Assembly: GCF_020037015.1 (NCBI RefSeq)
Contig: NZ_JAIQDE010000003.1
Location: 62,001 to 126,000 of the forward strand
Reading direction: 5' to 3'
DNA: 64,000 nucleotides
DNA from: Corallococcus sp. AS-1-6
GTDB taxonomy: Bacteria; Myxococcota; Myxococcia; Myxococcales; Myxococcaceae
Under the pieces are notes generated by a model that saw only the letters and a program-made list of their open reading frames with translations, searched no databases and was not told where the DNA came from. Made by a program: the position numbers and the translations under genes. Below, in pieces: positions 28,110-37,196 of the stretch (position 1 is the stretch's first letter; each line of letters begins with the position of its first letter).

Positions 28110-28888
28110 ACGCGGACCCGCGAGACTTGATGGAGGCCGCCGCCGACGTGGCGCGCAAGGCCGGTGACGTGGCGCTGGACTTCTTCCGGCGCGGCATCGC
28201 CGTGGACACCAAGAGTGACGGCACCCCCGTGACGGTGGCGGACCGCACCGCCGAGTGGACCGCCCGCGAGTGGCTGGAGGCGCGCTTCCCCCAGGACGGC
28301 ATCCTGGGCGAGGAGTTCGGCGAGTCCCGGCCGGGCGTGAAGCGCCGGTGGATATTGGATCCCATCGACGGCACGAAGACGTTCATCCGGGGCGTGCCGC
28401 TGTGGGGCACGCTGGTCGCGGTGGCGGAAGGGGAGACCATCCTCGCGGGCGCGGCCTACTTCCCGGCCGTGAACGAGCTGGTCGTCGCGTCGCCGGGCCT
28501 GGGCTGCTTCTGGAACGGCTCCGCGGCGCGCGTGTCGGAGCAGGACTCGCTGGCGCAGTCAGTGGTGCTCGTCACCGACGATCGCTTCCTCCAGAGCCCC
28601 GCGAAGGGCGCCGCCTGGACGGAGCTGGCGCGGCAGGCGTCCCTGTCCCGCACGTGGGGGGACTGCTACGGCTACCTCCTCGTCGCGACCGGCCGCGCGG
28701 AGGTCATGGTGGACGAAGCCCTGTCTCCCTGGGACGCGGCGGCCCTCCAGCCCATCATCGAGGAGGCGGGCGGCGTCTTCACCGACTGGAAGGGCGCGCG
28801 CACGGCGTTCGGCGGTGATGGCATCGCCACCAACGCGGCGCTGTCCGGGCGCGTGCGCGAGCTGCTTCGCACGGGGGGCCAGCCATGA
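28106..28888 (+). CDS. hisN: Histidinol-phosphatase HisN (inositol-monophosphatase family)
   Basis: 260 residues with the metal-binding motifs of the inositol monophosphatase fold: [21 protein letters not shown] (DPIDGT) and the C-terminal [18 protein letters not shown]. Location inside the his operon, between hisF and hisIE and overlapping both, together with the lack of a phosphatase domain on HisB, indicates that it dephosphorylates histidinol phosphate. Some homologues act on other sugar phosphates, so context carries the specific assignment. Confidence 0.93.
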   Translation: MNADPRDLMEAAADVARKAGDVALDFFRRGIAVDTKSDGTPVTVADRTAEWTAREWLEARFPQDGILGEEFGESRPGVKRRWILDPIDGTKTFIRGVPLWGTLVAVAEGETILAGAAYFPAVNELVVASPGLGCFWNGSAARVSEQDSLAQSVVLVTDDRFLQSPAKGAAWTELARQASLSRTWGDCYGYLLVATGRAEVMVDEALSPWDAAALQPIIEEAGGVFTDWKGARTAFGGDGIATNAALSGRVRELLRTGGQP

Positions 28889-29502
28889 CGCTGGACCTCT
28901 CCAAGCTGGACTTCGACAAGGGCCAGGGGCTGGTGACGGTGGTGACGCAGGACGCGAGCACCGGCGACGTGCTGATGGTCGCGCACGCGGACCGCGAGGC
29001 GCTGGAGCGCACGCTCGCCACGGGCGAGATGCACTACCGCTCCCGCACGCGCGGCCTCTGGCACAAGGGCGCCACCAGCGGGAACACGCAGCAGGTCGTC
29101 TCCCTGGATGCGGACTGCGACGGCGACGCGGTGCTCGCGCGCGTGCGCAAGGCCGGCCCCGCGTGCCACACCGGCGAGGAGACCTGCTTCGGCGAGGGAC
29201 GCTGGGACGCGCTCGCGCACCTGGCCGCGACGCTCGCCGCCCGCGCGGCCGGCCCCCAGCCCGAGGGCGCCAGGCCCAGCTACACCCGGCGCCTCCTGGA
29301 GGACCGCAACCTGCGCCTGAAGAAGGTGGGCGAGGAGGCCGCGGAGCTCGTCACCGCCTGCGCGGACGCGGACACGCACCGGGCCGCGGAGGAGGCCGCC
29401 GACGTGCTCTTCCACGCGCTCGTCGCGGTGCGGGCCCTGGGCGTGACACTGGACGACGTGAAGGCCGTCCTCGCCGCCCGCGCGCGTCCAAAATCGCCCT
29501 GA
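28885..29502 (+). CDS. hisIE: Bifunctional HisIE (PR-AMP cyclohydrolase / PR-ATP pyrophosphatase)
   Basis: 205 residues. The N-terminal HisI part (about 1-110) has [17 protein letters not shown], the [17 protein letters not shown] metal-binding loop, [11 protein letters not shown] and [10 protein letters not shown]. The C-terminal HisE part (about 115-205) is an all-helical MazG-like domain with [15 protein letters not shown] and [14 protein letters not shown]. The two reactions are steps 3 and 2 of histidine synthesis. It overlaps hisN by ATGA and closes the operon. Confidence 0.96.
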   Translation: MTLDLSKLDFDKGQGLVTVVTQDASTGDVLMVAHADREALERTLATGEMHYRSRTRGLWHKGATSGNTQQVVSLDADCDGDAVLARVRKAGPACHTGEETCFGEGRWDALAHLAATLAARAAGPQPEGARPSYTRRLLEDRNLRLKKVGEEAAELVTACADADTHRAAEEAADVLFHALVAVRALGVTLDDVKAVLAARARPKSP

Positions 29503-29724
29503 ACTCCCCGGATAGCCCGGCGTGTCGGTTGCGACCCAGGCGGAGTTGTCCAACCGCACTGCATCCTCACAGCGTGGCTGGCACACAGGCGCGCCAAAGG
29601 TGCAGGCGTGTGTCCGCTACTCTTCAACCGCCTCTGCGATCCTGGTACAGATTCCGCCCTGCGACACGGGCCGTGCCCGACGAAGCGGCCCCGTCGTCAT
29701 CAGCGTTCGCATCCCGGAGGCTTC

Positions 29725-30168
29725 GTGTCTGCCACGTACCAATCCGAACTCATCGACCGCGTCCTGTTCTCGCGGTGGCACAACCCGCCGACGAAGGACG
29801 ACGTCCAGGCCATCATGGCGCAGATGGAGGACGCGACGCAGCGGCTGGGGCAGAACGTCCTCTACATCGCCTCCATCAGCCCCAAGGCGAAGGTTCCCGA
29901 CGCGACCGAGCGCGCGCACCTGAACCAGATGGTGGCCGAGGGCCGCCGCTACTGTGAGCAGTCCTGGCTCGTGTACGAGGGCACGGACCTGCAGCACAAC
30001 CTGCAGCGAGTCATCATCTCGGGCGTGCTCATCCTCACGCGCACGTTCGACAACTACCTGTCGGTCGCGAAGTCGGCGGACGCCATCGTCAAGGACGTCT
30101 CCACCGCCCTGAAGAAGGACGCGTCCGGCATCTTCCGTCAGGCGCGCGAGCGCGGCCTGATCGCCTGA
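29725..30168 (+). CDS. Conserved-looking small protein of unknown function
   Basis: 147 residues from a GTG at 29725 with GGAGG four bases upstream (29716-29720). It begins SATYQSELIDRVLFSRWHN and alternates strands and amphipathic helices (NVLYIASISPKAKVP, SWLVYEGTDLQHNLQRVIISGVLILTR), ending in a long helix. The strand-helix order resembles STAS/SpoIIAA-type folds, but I would not assign a function. It has no signal peptide. It stands alone, 222 bases after hisIE, and is convergent with the next gene across a strong hairpin. Confidence 0.7.
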   Translation: MSATYQSELIDRVLFSRWHNPPTKDDVQAIMAQMEDATQRLGQNVLYIASISPKAKVPDATERAHLNQMVAEGRRYCEQSWLVYEGTDLQHNLQRVIISGVLILTRTFDNYLSVAKSADAIVKDVSTALKKDASGIFRQARERGLIA

Positions 30169-30173
30169 GGACC

Positions 30174-30210
30174 CACGCGGGCGACGTCGGAGCCCCTCCG
30201 ACGCCGCGTG
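30174..30210. terminator. Long hairpin between convergent genes, possible bidirectional terminator
   Basis: CACGCGG (30174-30180) pairs with CCGCGTG (30204-30210), and CGTCGGAG (30185-30192) pairs with CTCCGACG (30196-30203), with a 3-base loop and a 4-base bulge on one side: 15 perfect pairs. It sits six bases after one stop and 18 bases from the opposing stop. No T-runs are present. Confidence 0.6.
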
Positions 30211-30227
30211 CGTGAAGGCGCCCGTGC

Positions 30228-31358
30228 CTACCGGGCGCCGATGATCTCCAGCTCCTTCAGCTCCACCCCCGGCCGCTCCGGCAGGACGCTCACCGCTTCC
30301 ACGTCGAGCAGGGGGACCCCGGGCTTGCAGATCTCCCACCTGCCCGTGCCGTGGAAGCGGCAGACGGTGGGATCCACGAAGAAGCCCTTGCCCCCCGGCT
30401 CCGCGTGCCCCACGCCGTCCGGTGCGCGCACGTGTGCCCGCAGCGAGCCCGGCCCCGTCGCCCGCACCTGGAAGGACGCCACGGACTTCAGCGACGGCGC
30501 GTACGCGAGCCGCAGCGCGCTGCCCGTGCCCGCGTCCGCCATGGGCAGCTTCACCCCGGACAGCTCGTCCCGGTCGAACGCGCGGAACGCGTCCCCGGGC
30601 CCCGCCGTCTGATCCGGCTCGATGGGCTTCGTCTCCACCGCGCCCGCCGTGTTCAGCGTCGCCAGCAGGGGCGCCCGGTGGGCCTGCTGCACCGCCGCCG
30701 CGTTCAGGAGCGGCGCGGGCAACTGCCCCGTCTTCACGCACGTGGGCGCCAGCGCCTCCGTGAGCGCCAGCACCTGCGGCTCCACGACCTGCCCCGTCAT
30801 GGCCGCGGGGCCCACGGCCTGGCGCGCGAGCTCCTGGCAGGCCGAGCCCAGGGCGGCCCCCGCGTGCTCCAGGCTCCAGCTTGCCTCCTGTAGGGGCGGG
30901 TTCCCCCGGCGCGCGGCCTCCCGCAACGCGCGCGTCACGGCCTGGGCGCAGGGATTGTCCGCGGGAGCACACCGCTCGCACAGGGTGGCGAGCAGCTCGC
31001 GGGGCAGGTCGTCCTTCGCCGTCAGGGGCGCGCGCAAGGCCAGGGCGGGCCCCCGGGCGCAGGCGGCGGCGGGAGGGGTGGGGCAGTCGCCGAGCTGCCG
31101 GCGCGCGTCGCTCCAGGCCGTGCCCGCGTCCCCTCCGGCGCCTCCGTCGCCCTGGAGGAGGTCCCCCAGGACGGCGTCCAGGCCCCGGCACGCGGCGGGG
31201 CCCAGGTCGGGCGGGGTGATGCGCACCGGCTGCTTCGCGCCCGGCGCCTTCCCGGGGGCCGGAGCGGGCGGGGCTTGATGCGACACGTAATAGAGGCGGG
31301 CGAACGCCAGCAGCGCTACTAGCATCAAGAGAAGCGTGTGGAGCGGGAAGCGACGCAC
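30228..31358 (-). CDS. Membrane-anchored protein of unknown function
   Basis: 376 residues from a GTG at 31358, chosen because GGAG lies seven bases before it and a transmembrane segment follows at once (VRRFPLHTLLLMLVALLAFA). The rest would be outside the membrane. A Pro/Ala linker leads to a helical region with about ten Cys in pairs (CERCAPADNPC). The last 120 residues, starting near FRAFDRDELSG, look like a beta-sandwich with Trp/Cys motifs. No enzyme signature was recognised. It is divergent from lpdA. Confidence 0.7.
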   Translation of the reverse strand: MRRFPLHTLLLMLVALLAFARLYYVSHQAPPAPAPGKAPGAKQPVRITPPDLGPAACRGLDAVLGDLLQGDGGAGGDAGTAWSDARRQLGDCPTPPAAACARGPALALRAPLTAKDDLPRELLATLCERCAPADNPCAQAVTRALREAARRGNPPLQEASWSLEHAGAALGSACQELARQAVGPAAMTGQVVEPQVLALTEALAPTCVKTGQLPAPLLNAAAVQQAHRAPLLATLNTAGAVETKPIEPDQTAGPGDAFRAFDRDELSGVKLPMADAGTGSALRLAYAPSLKSVASFQVRATGPGSLRAHVRAPDGVGHAEPGGKGFFVDPTVCRFHGTGRWEICKPGVPLLDVEAVSVLPERPGVELKELEIIGAR

Positions 31359-31369
31359 GAGCAAACTCC

Positions 31370-31398
31370 TTGATTCCAACCGGGACCGGGGGTTATCA
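31370..31398 (+). promoter_or_regulatory. Candidate promoter of lpdA
   Basis: TTGATT (31370-31375) and TTATCA/TATCAG (31393-31399) are spaced 17-18 bases apart, 41 bases before the GTG start. It is a moderate sigma-70-like match in an otherwise GC-rich gap. Confidence 0.35.
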
Positions 31399-31439
31399 GC
31401 GCCCGCGAGTTCCATCCGCAAAAATGACCGGAGGCGTGT

Positions 31440-32837
31440 GTGGCTGAGACTTTCGACGTGGTGATCATCGGCTCGGGTCCTGGCGGCTATGTGGGCGCCA
31501 TCCGCGCGGCCCAGCTCGGGCTGAAGACGGCCATCATCGAAAAGGACAAGCGCCTGGGTGGCACGTGTCTGCACCGCGGCTGCATCCCCACCAAGTCGCT
31601 CCTGTGGACGGCGTCGCTCTTCCACCACATCAAGGAGTCGTCCGACTTCGGCATCGACGTGGCGAACCCGACCGTGAACTGGGCCAACGCCCAGAAGCAC
31701 AAGGACAAGGTCGTCACGAAGGGTGCCAACGGCATCGACTTCCTGATGAAGAAGAACAAGATCACCGTGGTGAAGGGCCACGGCCGCATCGCCGGCAAGG
31801 GCAAGGTGGAGGTCACGGCGGAGGACGGCTCCAAGCAGACCCTGGAGACGAAGAACATCATCGTCGCCACGGGCTCCGTGCCCAAGTCCCTGCCGAACGT
31901 GGTGGTGGACCACAAGCGGGTGATGAACAGTGACTCCATCCTGACCATCGATCGCATCCCCAAGAGCATCATCGTCCTGGGCGCGGGCGCGGTGGGCTGC
32001 GAGTTCGCCTCCGTGTTCAACCACGTGGGCAGCAAGACGGCCATCGTGGAGTACATGCCCGCGCTGCTCCCCATCGAGGACGCGGACATCTCCAAGGAGC
32101 TGGACAAGGTCTTCCGCCGCCGCGGCATCGACGTGCACACGGGCGCCAAGGTGGAGAAGGTGGAGCACACCGCGGACGGCGTGCGCGTCACCATGACGGT
32201 GGGCTCGGAGACCAAGACGCTGGAGGCCGAAATCCTCCTGTCGGCGGTGGGCCGCTCGCCCGTCACCGAGGACGTGGGCCTCAACAAGACGGCCGTCCAG
32301 GTGGACCGCGGCTTCATCAAGGTCGACACGCTGTGCCGCACCAGCGAGCCCAACGTCTACGCCATCGGCGACGTCATCCCCACGCCGATGCTGGCGCACA
32401 TGGCCAGCGCCGAGTGCGTGATGGTGGTGGAGCACATCGCCGGGAAGAACCCTGCGCCCATCAACTACGACCTGACCCCGTCCGCCACGTACTGCTACCC
32501 CGAGGTGGCGTCCGTGGGCCTCACGGAGAAGAAGGCCAAGGAGCGCGGCTACGACGTGAAGGTGGGCATCGCCCCCTTCGGCGCCGTGACGAAGTCGGCC
32601 ATCTCCAACGAGTCGGTCGGCCTCATCAAGATCGTCTCCGACAAGAAGTACGACGAGGTGCTGGGCATCCACATCATCGGGCCGCACGCCACGGAGCTGC
32701 TCGCCGAGGCCTGCGTCGCGATGAAGCTGGAGATCACCACCGAGGAGCTGGCCCACACCATCCACGCGCACCCGACGCTCTCCGAGATCATGCACGAGGG
32801 CGCCGAGGCCACGCTGGGTCACCCGCTGCACTTCTAG
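31440..32837 (+). CDS. lpdA: Dihydrolipoyl dehydrogenase (E3)
   Basis: 465 residues from a GTG at 31440 with GGAGG five bases upstream. This flavoprotein reoxidises dihydrolipoamide in 2-oxoacid dehydrogenase complexes and the glycine cleavage system. It shows the FAD fold VVIIGSGPGGYVGAIRAAQLG, the redox disulfide GGTCLHRGCIPTK, the NAD fold IIVLGAGAVGCEFASVF, the second FAD contact VYAIGDVIPTPMLAHMA, and the C-terminal His-Glu pair in HAHPTLSE. It stands alone here. The E2 at 50.7 kb and the lipoylation genes beside it are plausible partners. Its end overlaps the converging WYL regulator gene by four bases. Confidence 0.97.
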   Translation: MAETFDVVIIGSGPGGYVGAIRAAQLGLKTAIIEKDKRLGGTCLHRGCIPTKSLLWTASLFHHIKESSDFGIDVANPTVNWANAQKHKDKVVTKGANGIDFLMKKNKITVVKGHGRIAGKGKVEVTAEDGSKQTLETKNIIVATGSVPKSLPNVVVDHKRVMNSDSILTIDRIPKSIIVLGAGAVGCEFASVFNHVGSKTAIVEYMPALLPIEDADISKELDKVFRRRGIDVHTGAKVEKVEHTADGVRVTMTVGSETKTLEAEILLSAVGRSPVTEDVGLNKTAVQVDRGFIKVDTLCRTSEPNVYAIGDVIPTPMLAHMASAECVMVVEHIAGKNPAPINYDLTPSATYCYPEVASVGLTEKKAKERGYDVKVGIAPFGAVTKSAISNESVGLIKIVSDKKYDEVLGIHIIGPHATELLAEACVAMKLEITTEELAHTIHAHPTLSEIMHEGAEATLGHPLHF

Positions 32838-33832
32838 CGGTCACGGCGGCCCGGCCTCTTCTGGCCGGGCTCGCCGTAGAGCGCCCGCAGGGAGGCCGCC
32901 AGCGCGGCCAGCCGTTGGCGCAGCGGTTCCGGGGCGAGCACCTCCACGCCCGCCCCGATGTCGCACAACTGGGAGACCGCGATGGCCTCCCGCTCGAAGT
33001 CCAGCGTCACCTTCCGCTTCCCACCGCGTGCCGCGGGCGCCTTGTCGATGCGCTCACCGTCGGCCGGGGGACGCATCCTCCGCAGCGCTGCTTCCCCCTC
33101 CTGCGTGCAGGAGAGCGTGACGTCGTAGCGGGGGCGCTCGGTGGCGAACTTCGCGCACCAGTCCTTCCAGAACACGGGCAGGTCGAAGCCCGGCGGGCGG
33201 GTGAAGCCCTGGGGGCGCAGCCGCACGTCGCCAATGCGCCCGCCCCGGAAGACGCGCGGGCCCTTGTCCGTCCCCGCGACGAGGTACCAGCGGTCCGCCT
33301 TGATGACGAGCCCGTAGGGGTCCACCGTCCGGCGGGAGCGGGCGCCGTCGAAGTCCTGGTAGCTGAGCGACACGCGGCGGTCCTGCCAGGCGGCGTCGCG
33401 CAGCTTGCCCAGGTGGGGCAGGGGCTCGCGGCCGGTGAACCACCCGGAGGCGTCCACGTGGAGCCGCTGGCGCGCGTGCTCCAGCGCGGGCTGCTGGAGG
33501 GCGGGGAGGGCCGCGGCCAGCTTCACCAGCCCCGTGCGCAGCGGTCCAGACAGGCCCAGGTCGTCCAGGGCTCCCGGGGCGCCCACGGTGGCCAGGGCCT
33601 GGAGCTCCGGGCGGGTGAGGCCGGTGAGCTGCGTGCGCCAGCCCTCCATCAGCGCCACGCCGCCGGCGGCTCCGCGGGTGGCGTAGACGGGGACGCCCGC
33701 GGTGGTGAGGGCGTCCAGGTCCCGGTGGACGGTGCGGCTGGAGACCTGGAGCTCGCGCGCCAGCTCGCCCACGGTGCTGCGCGAGCGGGCCTGGAGGCGC
33801 ATCAACAGGTGGACGAGGCGATCCGCGCGCAT
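32834..33832 (-). CDS. WYL-domain transcriptional regulator
   Basis: 332 residues. Residues 1-60 are a DeoR/HTH_11-type winged helix (MRADRLVHLLMRLQARSRSTVGELARELQVSSRTVHRDLDAL), with recognition helix VSSRTVHRDL. A middle helical segment leads to the WYL domain (VSLSYQDFDGARSRRTVDPYGLVIKADRWYLVAG), which senses small ligands or nucleic acid in this family, and then the WCX-type C-terminus. The start at 33832 is preferred over 33874 because it begins exactly at the HTH domain. It is divergent from the SDR gene, 102 bases away, and probably regulates it. Confidence 0.9.
   Translation of the reverse strand: MRADRLVHLLMRLQARSRSTVGELARELQVSSRTVHRDLDALTTAGVPVYATRGAAGGVALMEGWRTQLTGLTRPELQALATVGAPGALDDLGLSGPLRTGLVKLAAALPALQQPALEHARQRLHVDASGWFTGREPLPHLGKLRDAAWQDRRVSLSYQDFDGARSRRTVDPYGLVIKADRWYLVAGTDKGPRVFRGGRIGDVRLRPQGFTRPPGFDLPVFWKDWCAKFATERPRYDVTLSCTQEGEAALRRMRPPADGERIDKAPAARGGKRKVTLDFEREAIAVSQLCDIGAGVEVLAPEPLRQRLAALAASLRALYGEPGQKRPGRRDR
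32849..32870. terminator. Hairpin at the lpdA / WYL regulator convergence
   Basis: GCCCGGCC (32849-32856) and GGCCGGGC (32863-32870) pair perfectly over a 6-base loop, 11 bases after the lpdA stop and inside the last codons of the opposing regulator gene. It may end lpdA transcription; it lacks a T-run. Confidence 0.5.
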
Positions 33833-33934
33833 GGGCCCTCTGGGGTTCGGGAGCGGTGCAGTCTGGGCCGGCAATCATGACAGGGGTTGTCAGGATTGGG
33901 GATGCAAGGTGGCGCGTGAAAGGGGAGCACTGAC

Positions 33935-34891
33935 ATGAAGCCACTCGAAGGACAGGTGGCCCTGGTCGCGGGAGCGACGCGGGGCGCGGGCCGGGGAATC
34001 GCGACGATGCTGGGGGCGGCGGGGGCCACGGTGTACTGCACCGGGCGCAGCGTGCGGGGTGGGCTTGCGAGCGGAGCATCGCGGCCGGAGACGATTGAAG
34101 AGACGGCGGAGCAGGTGACGGCGCTGGGCGGCAGGGGCATCGCGGTGCGGGTGGACCACTCCGTGGAGGAGGAGGTGGAGGCGCTCTGTCAGCGCATCCG
34201 CGCGGAGGCGGGGAAGCTGGATGTGCTGGTCAACGACATCTGGGGCGGGGAGACGCTGCACGAGCTGGGGCTGGCGTTCTGGAAGCAGTCTCCGGCGAAG
34301 GCTCGGCTGATGTTCGACCGCGCCGTGGGCACGCACATCGTCACGAGCCGCTACGCGGTGCCGCTGATGCTGGAGCGCGACCGGGGGCTCATCGTGGAGG
34401 TGACGGATGGGGACTCGTTCGGGTACCGGGGCGCCGTCGCGTACGACGTGACGAAGATGGCGGTCATCCGGCTGGCGTTCGCGATGTCGCGCGACCTGCG
34501 CCGCACGAACATCACGGCGCTGGCGGTGACGCCGGGGTTCCTGCGCTCGGAGGAGATGCTGGATGGCTTCGGGGTGAAGGAGGCGAACTGGCGCGACGCG
34601 GTGAAGAACGTCCCGGACTTCATCGCGTCGGAGACGCCGTCGTACGTGGGCCGCGGGGTGGCAGCGCTCGCGGCGGATCCGGAGGTCCACCGCAGGGCGG
34701 GGCGTGTGGTCGCGTCGTGGACGCTGGCGCGCGAGTACGGGTTCACGGACCTGGATGGCTCGCAGCCGCACTGGGCGGAGTACTTCGAGCGGACGTACGG
34801 GAAGCCATACACGGTCGCGGACGACGCGGCGTATGCGTCGTGGCTCGGGGGCTCCATCGAGATCGTGTGTCCGGACTGGCCGAAATACTGA
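33935..34891 (+). CDS. Short-chain dehydrogenase/reductase
   Basis: 318 residues, longer than the usual 250. The NAD(P) site is VALVAGATRGAGRGIATML with YCTGRS, which suits NADP. LDVLVNDIWGGE stands in place of the usual NNAG. The catalytic pair is Y-x3-K in AYDVTKMAVIRLAF, and PGF is in VTPGFLRSE. The extra C-terminal 60 residues (DLDGSQPHWAEYFERTYG) resemble DHRS1-like SDRs. The substrate is unknown. It is divergent from the WYL regulator. Confidence 0.88.
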   Translation: MKPLEGQVALVAGATRGAGRGIATMLGAAGATVYCTGRSVRGGLASGASRPETIEETAEQVTALGGRGIAVRVDHSVEEEVEALCQRIRAEAGKLDVLVNDIWGGETLHELGLAFWKQSPAKARLMFDRAVGTHIVTSRYAVPLMLERDRGLIVEVTDGDSFGYRGAVAYDVTKMAVIRLAFAMSRDLRRTNITALAVTPGFLRSEEMLDGFGVKEANWRDAVKNVPDFIASETPSYVGRGVAALAADPEVHRRAGRVVASWTLAREYGFTDLDGSQPHWAEYFERTYGKPYTVADDAAYASWLGGSIEIVCPDWPKY

Positions 34892-34955
34892 CCGTTCACG
34901 GCCCATCCCCCGAAGTCAGGTGTCGCGCTATGGTCTGACGCGAGAGGTCGCGCAC

Positions 34956-36563
34956 ATGGCCAAGGGGCACCGCAGGAACGACGAGCCGGATCGGATCGAC
35001 GAGACCCGGGTCGCGCCGTTGGACGACGACCTGGACGAGACGGACGAGGTCCGCACCGAGCAGACGCAGGTGCCGGCCTCGGTGCAGCGCGACGCCGCGG
35101 AGGCGGCCCGTTCCTCCGCGGCGGCCTCCGGCCGGAAGTCCTGGGGCAACCAGACGCGGACCGCGCCCCCCACGAGCGCGGCCCCGCGCGTGCCGGAGTT
35201 CACGGGGCTGGAGACGCGGATGACGCCGCCTCCGGTCCCCGACGATGACCTCGTCGAGGAGACCCGCGTGGAAGGGCTGGCGCCCGTGCCGCCGCCCCGT
35301 GGCCCGGGAGCGTGGGAGGAGGACGACGACGCGGAGTTCGCCGCTCCGGCGACCGCCGCGCGTCCGTCGCGTGAGAGCGAGGGTGTCCGGCAGGGGCGCG
35401 CGGGAGCGCGTGGCGGTGCACGCGACAGCGGACAGGGTGCTCCCGAGGTCGTGCGTCCGGGTCGCGCGGTGACCCGTGAAGAGGGGCACGACCTTCCGGA
35501 GATCATCCGACCTTCACGCGGTGGTGCGCGAGACGAAGGCCAGGGTCTTCCCGAGAACGCACGCTCGGGCCGTGGTGGCTCGCGCGAAGAGGGGCACGAC
35601 TTTCCGGAGATCATCCGCCCTTCGCGCGGTGGTGCCCGGGATGAAGGCCAGGGCCTTCCCGAGAACGCACGCTCGGGACGCGGCGGCGCGCGTGAAGAAG
35701 GCCAGGGCCTTCCGGAGATCGTCCGGCCGGGTCGCGGTGGTGCTCGCGATGAAGGCCAGGGCCTTCCGGAGATCGCCCGCCCTCCCCGGGCTGCTGGCTC
35801 CGCTCGTGGCGGTGCTCGCGAAGAGGGGCAGGGGCTGCCGGAGATCGCCCGCCTGGGCCGTGACGGCGCGAAGCAGGAGGAGAGCTTCGAGCTGCCGGAG
35901 CTCATCCGCGCGGGCCGTGGCGCCGAACTGGACGGGAGCTCTTCCGAGCCTCCTCGCAAGGCCAGCCGGCCGGAGCCGATGATCTTCGCTCCACTCCCCT
36001 CCGCGCAGGCGGCCAGCCAGTCCGAAGCGACGCCCGAGCTGCGCACGATGTTCGCCACCCACTCCGCGCTGCTCGCGGAGCGCCTCAAGGCCGAGCTCCA
36101 GCACAAGATCTACGGCCGCAGCCCGCACCGCATCCTCCGCGTGGACGAACCCGAAGGCCCCAGCACCGCGGGCGGCAAGCAGGCCCGTCAGGCCATCTCA
36201 CTCGTGGACCGCAAGGGGACCGCTCCCGCGCTCGTCGCGGGCTGGGTGGACGTGGCCAAGGGCCAGGCCTCGCTGCGCAACCACGAGGCCGTGGCCAAGC
36301 GCTTCGAGTTCCAGCACGGCACTCCACTGGAGCTGGCCCCGGAGGAATACGAGAAGTTCCTCACCGACGTGGACGAAGTGCTGCGCACCGCCGCCATCCA
36401 GGTCCGCATCCTCGTGCCGGACGAATCCGCGCCCACCCGCGCCACCGTCGGGCAGCAGGCCCCGCGTGCCACCGGCGTCGCCGTGCGCTGGGTGATGCTG
36501 CTCGTCATCGTGGCCTTCCTGCTGGGGATCGCCGCCGGAAGCCTGCTGCCTCACGGCGGTTGA
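34956..36563 (+). CDS. Tail-anchored protein with 18-residue tandem repeats
   Basis: 535 residues. The N-terminus is acidic and disordered. Nine imperfect repeats of 18 residues (consensus like GQGLPEIARPGRGGAREE) occupy about residues 159-326. A folded domain follows (LLAERLKAELQHKIYGRSPHRILRVDEP, then AISLVDRKGTAPALVAGWVDVAKGQASLRNHEAVAKRF). The end is a hydrophobic segment (VRWVMLLVIVAFLLGIAAG) followed by only a few residues, so the bulk is predicted cytoplasmic with a C-terminal anchor. I do not recognise the family. The start at 34956 is the first ATG after a 64-base gap. Confidence 0.75.
   Translation: MAKGHRRNDEPDRIDETRVAPLDDDLDETDEVRTEQTQVPASVQRDAAEAARSSAAASGRKSWGNQTRTAPPTSAAPRVPEFTGLETRMTPPPVPDDDLVEETRVEGLAPVPPPRGPGAWEEDDDAEFAAPATAARPSRESEGVRQGRAGARGGARDSGQGAPEVVRPGRAVTREEGHDLPEIIRPSRGGARDEGQGLPENARSGRGGSREEGHDFPEIIRPSRGGARDEGQGLPENARSGRGGAREEGQGLPEIVRPGRGGARDEGQGLPEIARPPRAAGSARGGAREEGQGLPEIARLGRDGAKQEESFELPELIRAGRGAELDGSSSEPPRKASRPEPMIFAPLPSAQAASQSEATPELRTMFATHSALLAERLKAELQHKIYGRSPHRILRVDEPEGPSTAGGKQARQAISLVDRKGTAPALVAGWVDVAKGQASLRNHEAVAKRFEFQHGTPLELAPEEYEKFLTDVDEVLRTAAIQVRILVPDESAPTRATVGQQAPRATGVAVRWVMLLVIVAFLLGIAAGSLLPHGG
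35430..35933 (+). repeat. 54-bp coding tandem repeat array with 108-bp higher-order units
   Basis: Units begin at 35430, 35484, 35538, 35592, 35646, 35700, 35754 (expanded to 72 bp), 35826 and a degenerate one at 35883. Units 2-3 and 4-5 are nearly identical as 108-bp pairs (GHDLPEII... then GQGLPENA...), so the array grew by duplicating pairs. All lengths are multiples of three and keep the frame. Confidence 0.9.
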
Positions 36564-36737
36564 GGCCCGTTCCGCGCCTCGGATGACGGCACCACCGGCC
36601 TGTGGCGCGCGCCCTGCATGACGCGAAGGAATGACGCCTCCTCCACGGCGAAGCCGGGCCACAGCGGCTCAAGCCGTGGCCACGGTGACGCACCGCCGAG
36701 GCGTGACACCCTCAAGGAAAGGGCTTCGGGCACTGAC

Positions 36738-37196
36738 ATGCGACACACCCCTCTGGGAATGAAGCTCAGGTGCTGGGCCGGGATGGCGGTGCTCATGCCC
36801 ACGCTCGCGCAGGCCGCGCCACCCCGGTGGACCGTCCCGGCGAACGCCCGCATCGAGCACCTGACCGCCGGGATGGAGGAGGGCACCGAGAACAGCACCG
36901 ACAAGGAGCACTGCGGCGACTTCACGCTCTCGGCGGAGGAGACGCTCACGTACCTGCGCTCGGCGACGCCCATCCCGGAGGAGGAGGTGCACGACCGCGT
37001 GGACTGGGTGGGCTGCATCGTGCGGGGCACCCTGGTGTCCGGTAGAGGTCAGCAGCGCAAGGAGGTCACCTTCGTGATCTCCGCGACGCTCGCGGCCCGC
37101 CTCCACGACCCCGTCAACGGCCTGCGCTACCTCGTCTGCGAGGGCGCCTGCGAGGCGAAGATGAACGCCCTCATCCAGAAGCACGCGCCGAAGTAG
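36738..37196 (+). CDS. Small exported protein of unknown function
   Basis: 152 residues from ATG 36738. The N-terminus is a signal peptide (MRHTPLGMKLRCWAGMAVLM, then PTLAQA cleavage). The mature domain has four Cys (KEHCGDF, VGCIV, CEGAC), probably two disulfides, and a compact alpha/beta look. No family was recognised. It stands alone between the repeat protein and the alpha-2-macroglobulin operon. Confidence 0.65.
   Translation: MRHTPLGMKLRCWAGMAVLMPTLAQAAPPRWTVPANARIEHLTAGMEEGTENSTDKEHCGDFTLSAEETLTYLRSATPIPEEEVHDRVDWVGCIVRGTLVSGRGQQRKEVTFVISATLAARLHDPVNGLRYLVCEGACEAKMNALIQKHAPK

Noticed and set aside
28815-29957. Alternative-frame open reading across hisIE and the following gap
   Set aside because: Arg/Gly-rich shadow frame; hisIE has clear HisI and HisE motifs, and the next gene has its own GGAGG site.
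35430-35933. Direct repeats considered as a CRISPR array
   Set aside because: There are no unique spacers; units are contiguous 54-bp multiples of three within one reading frame.
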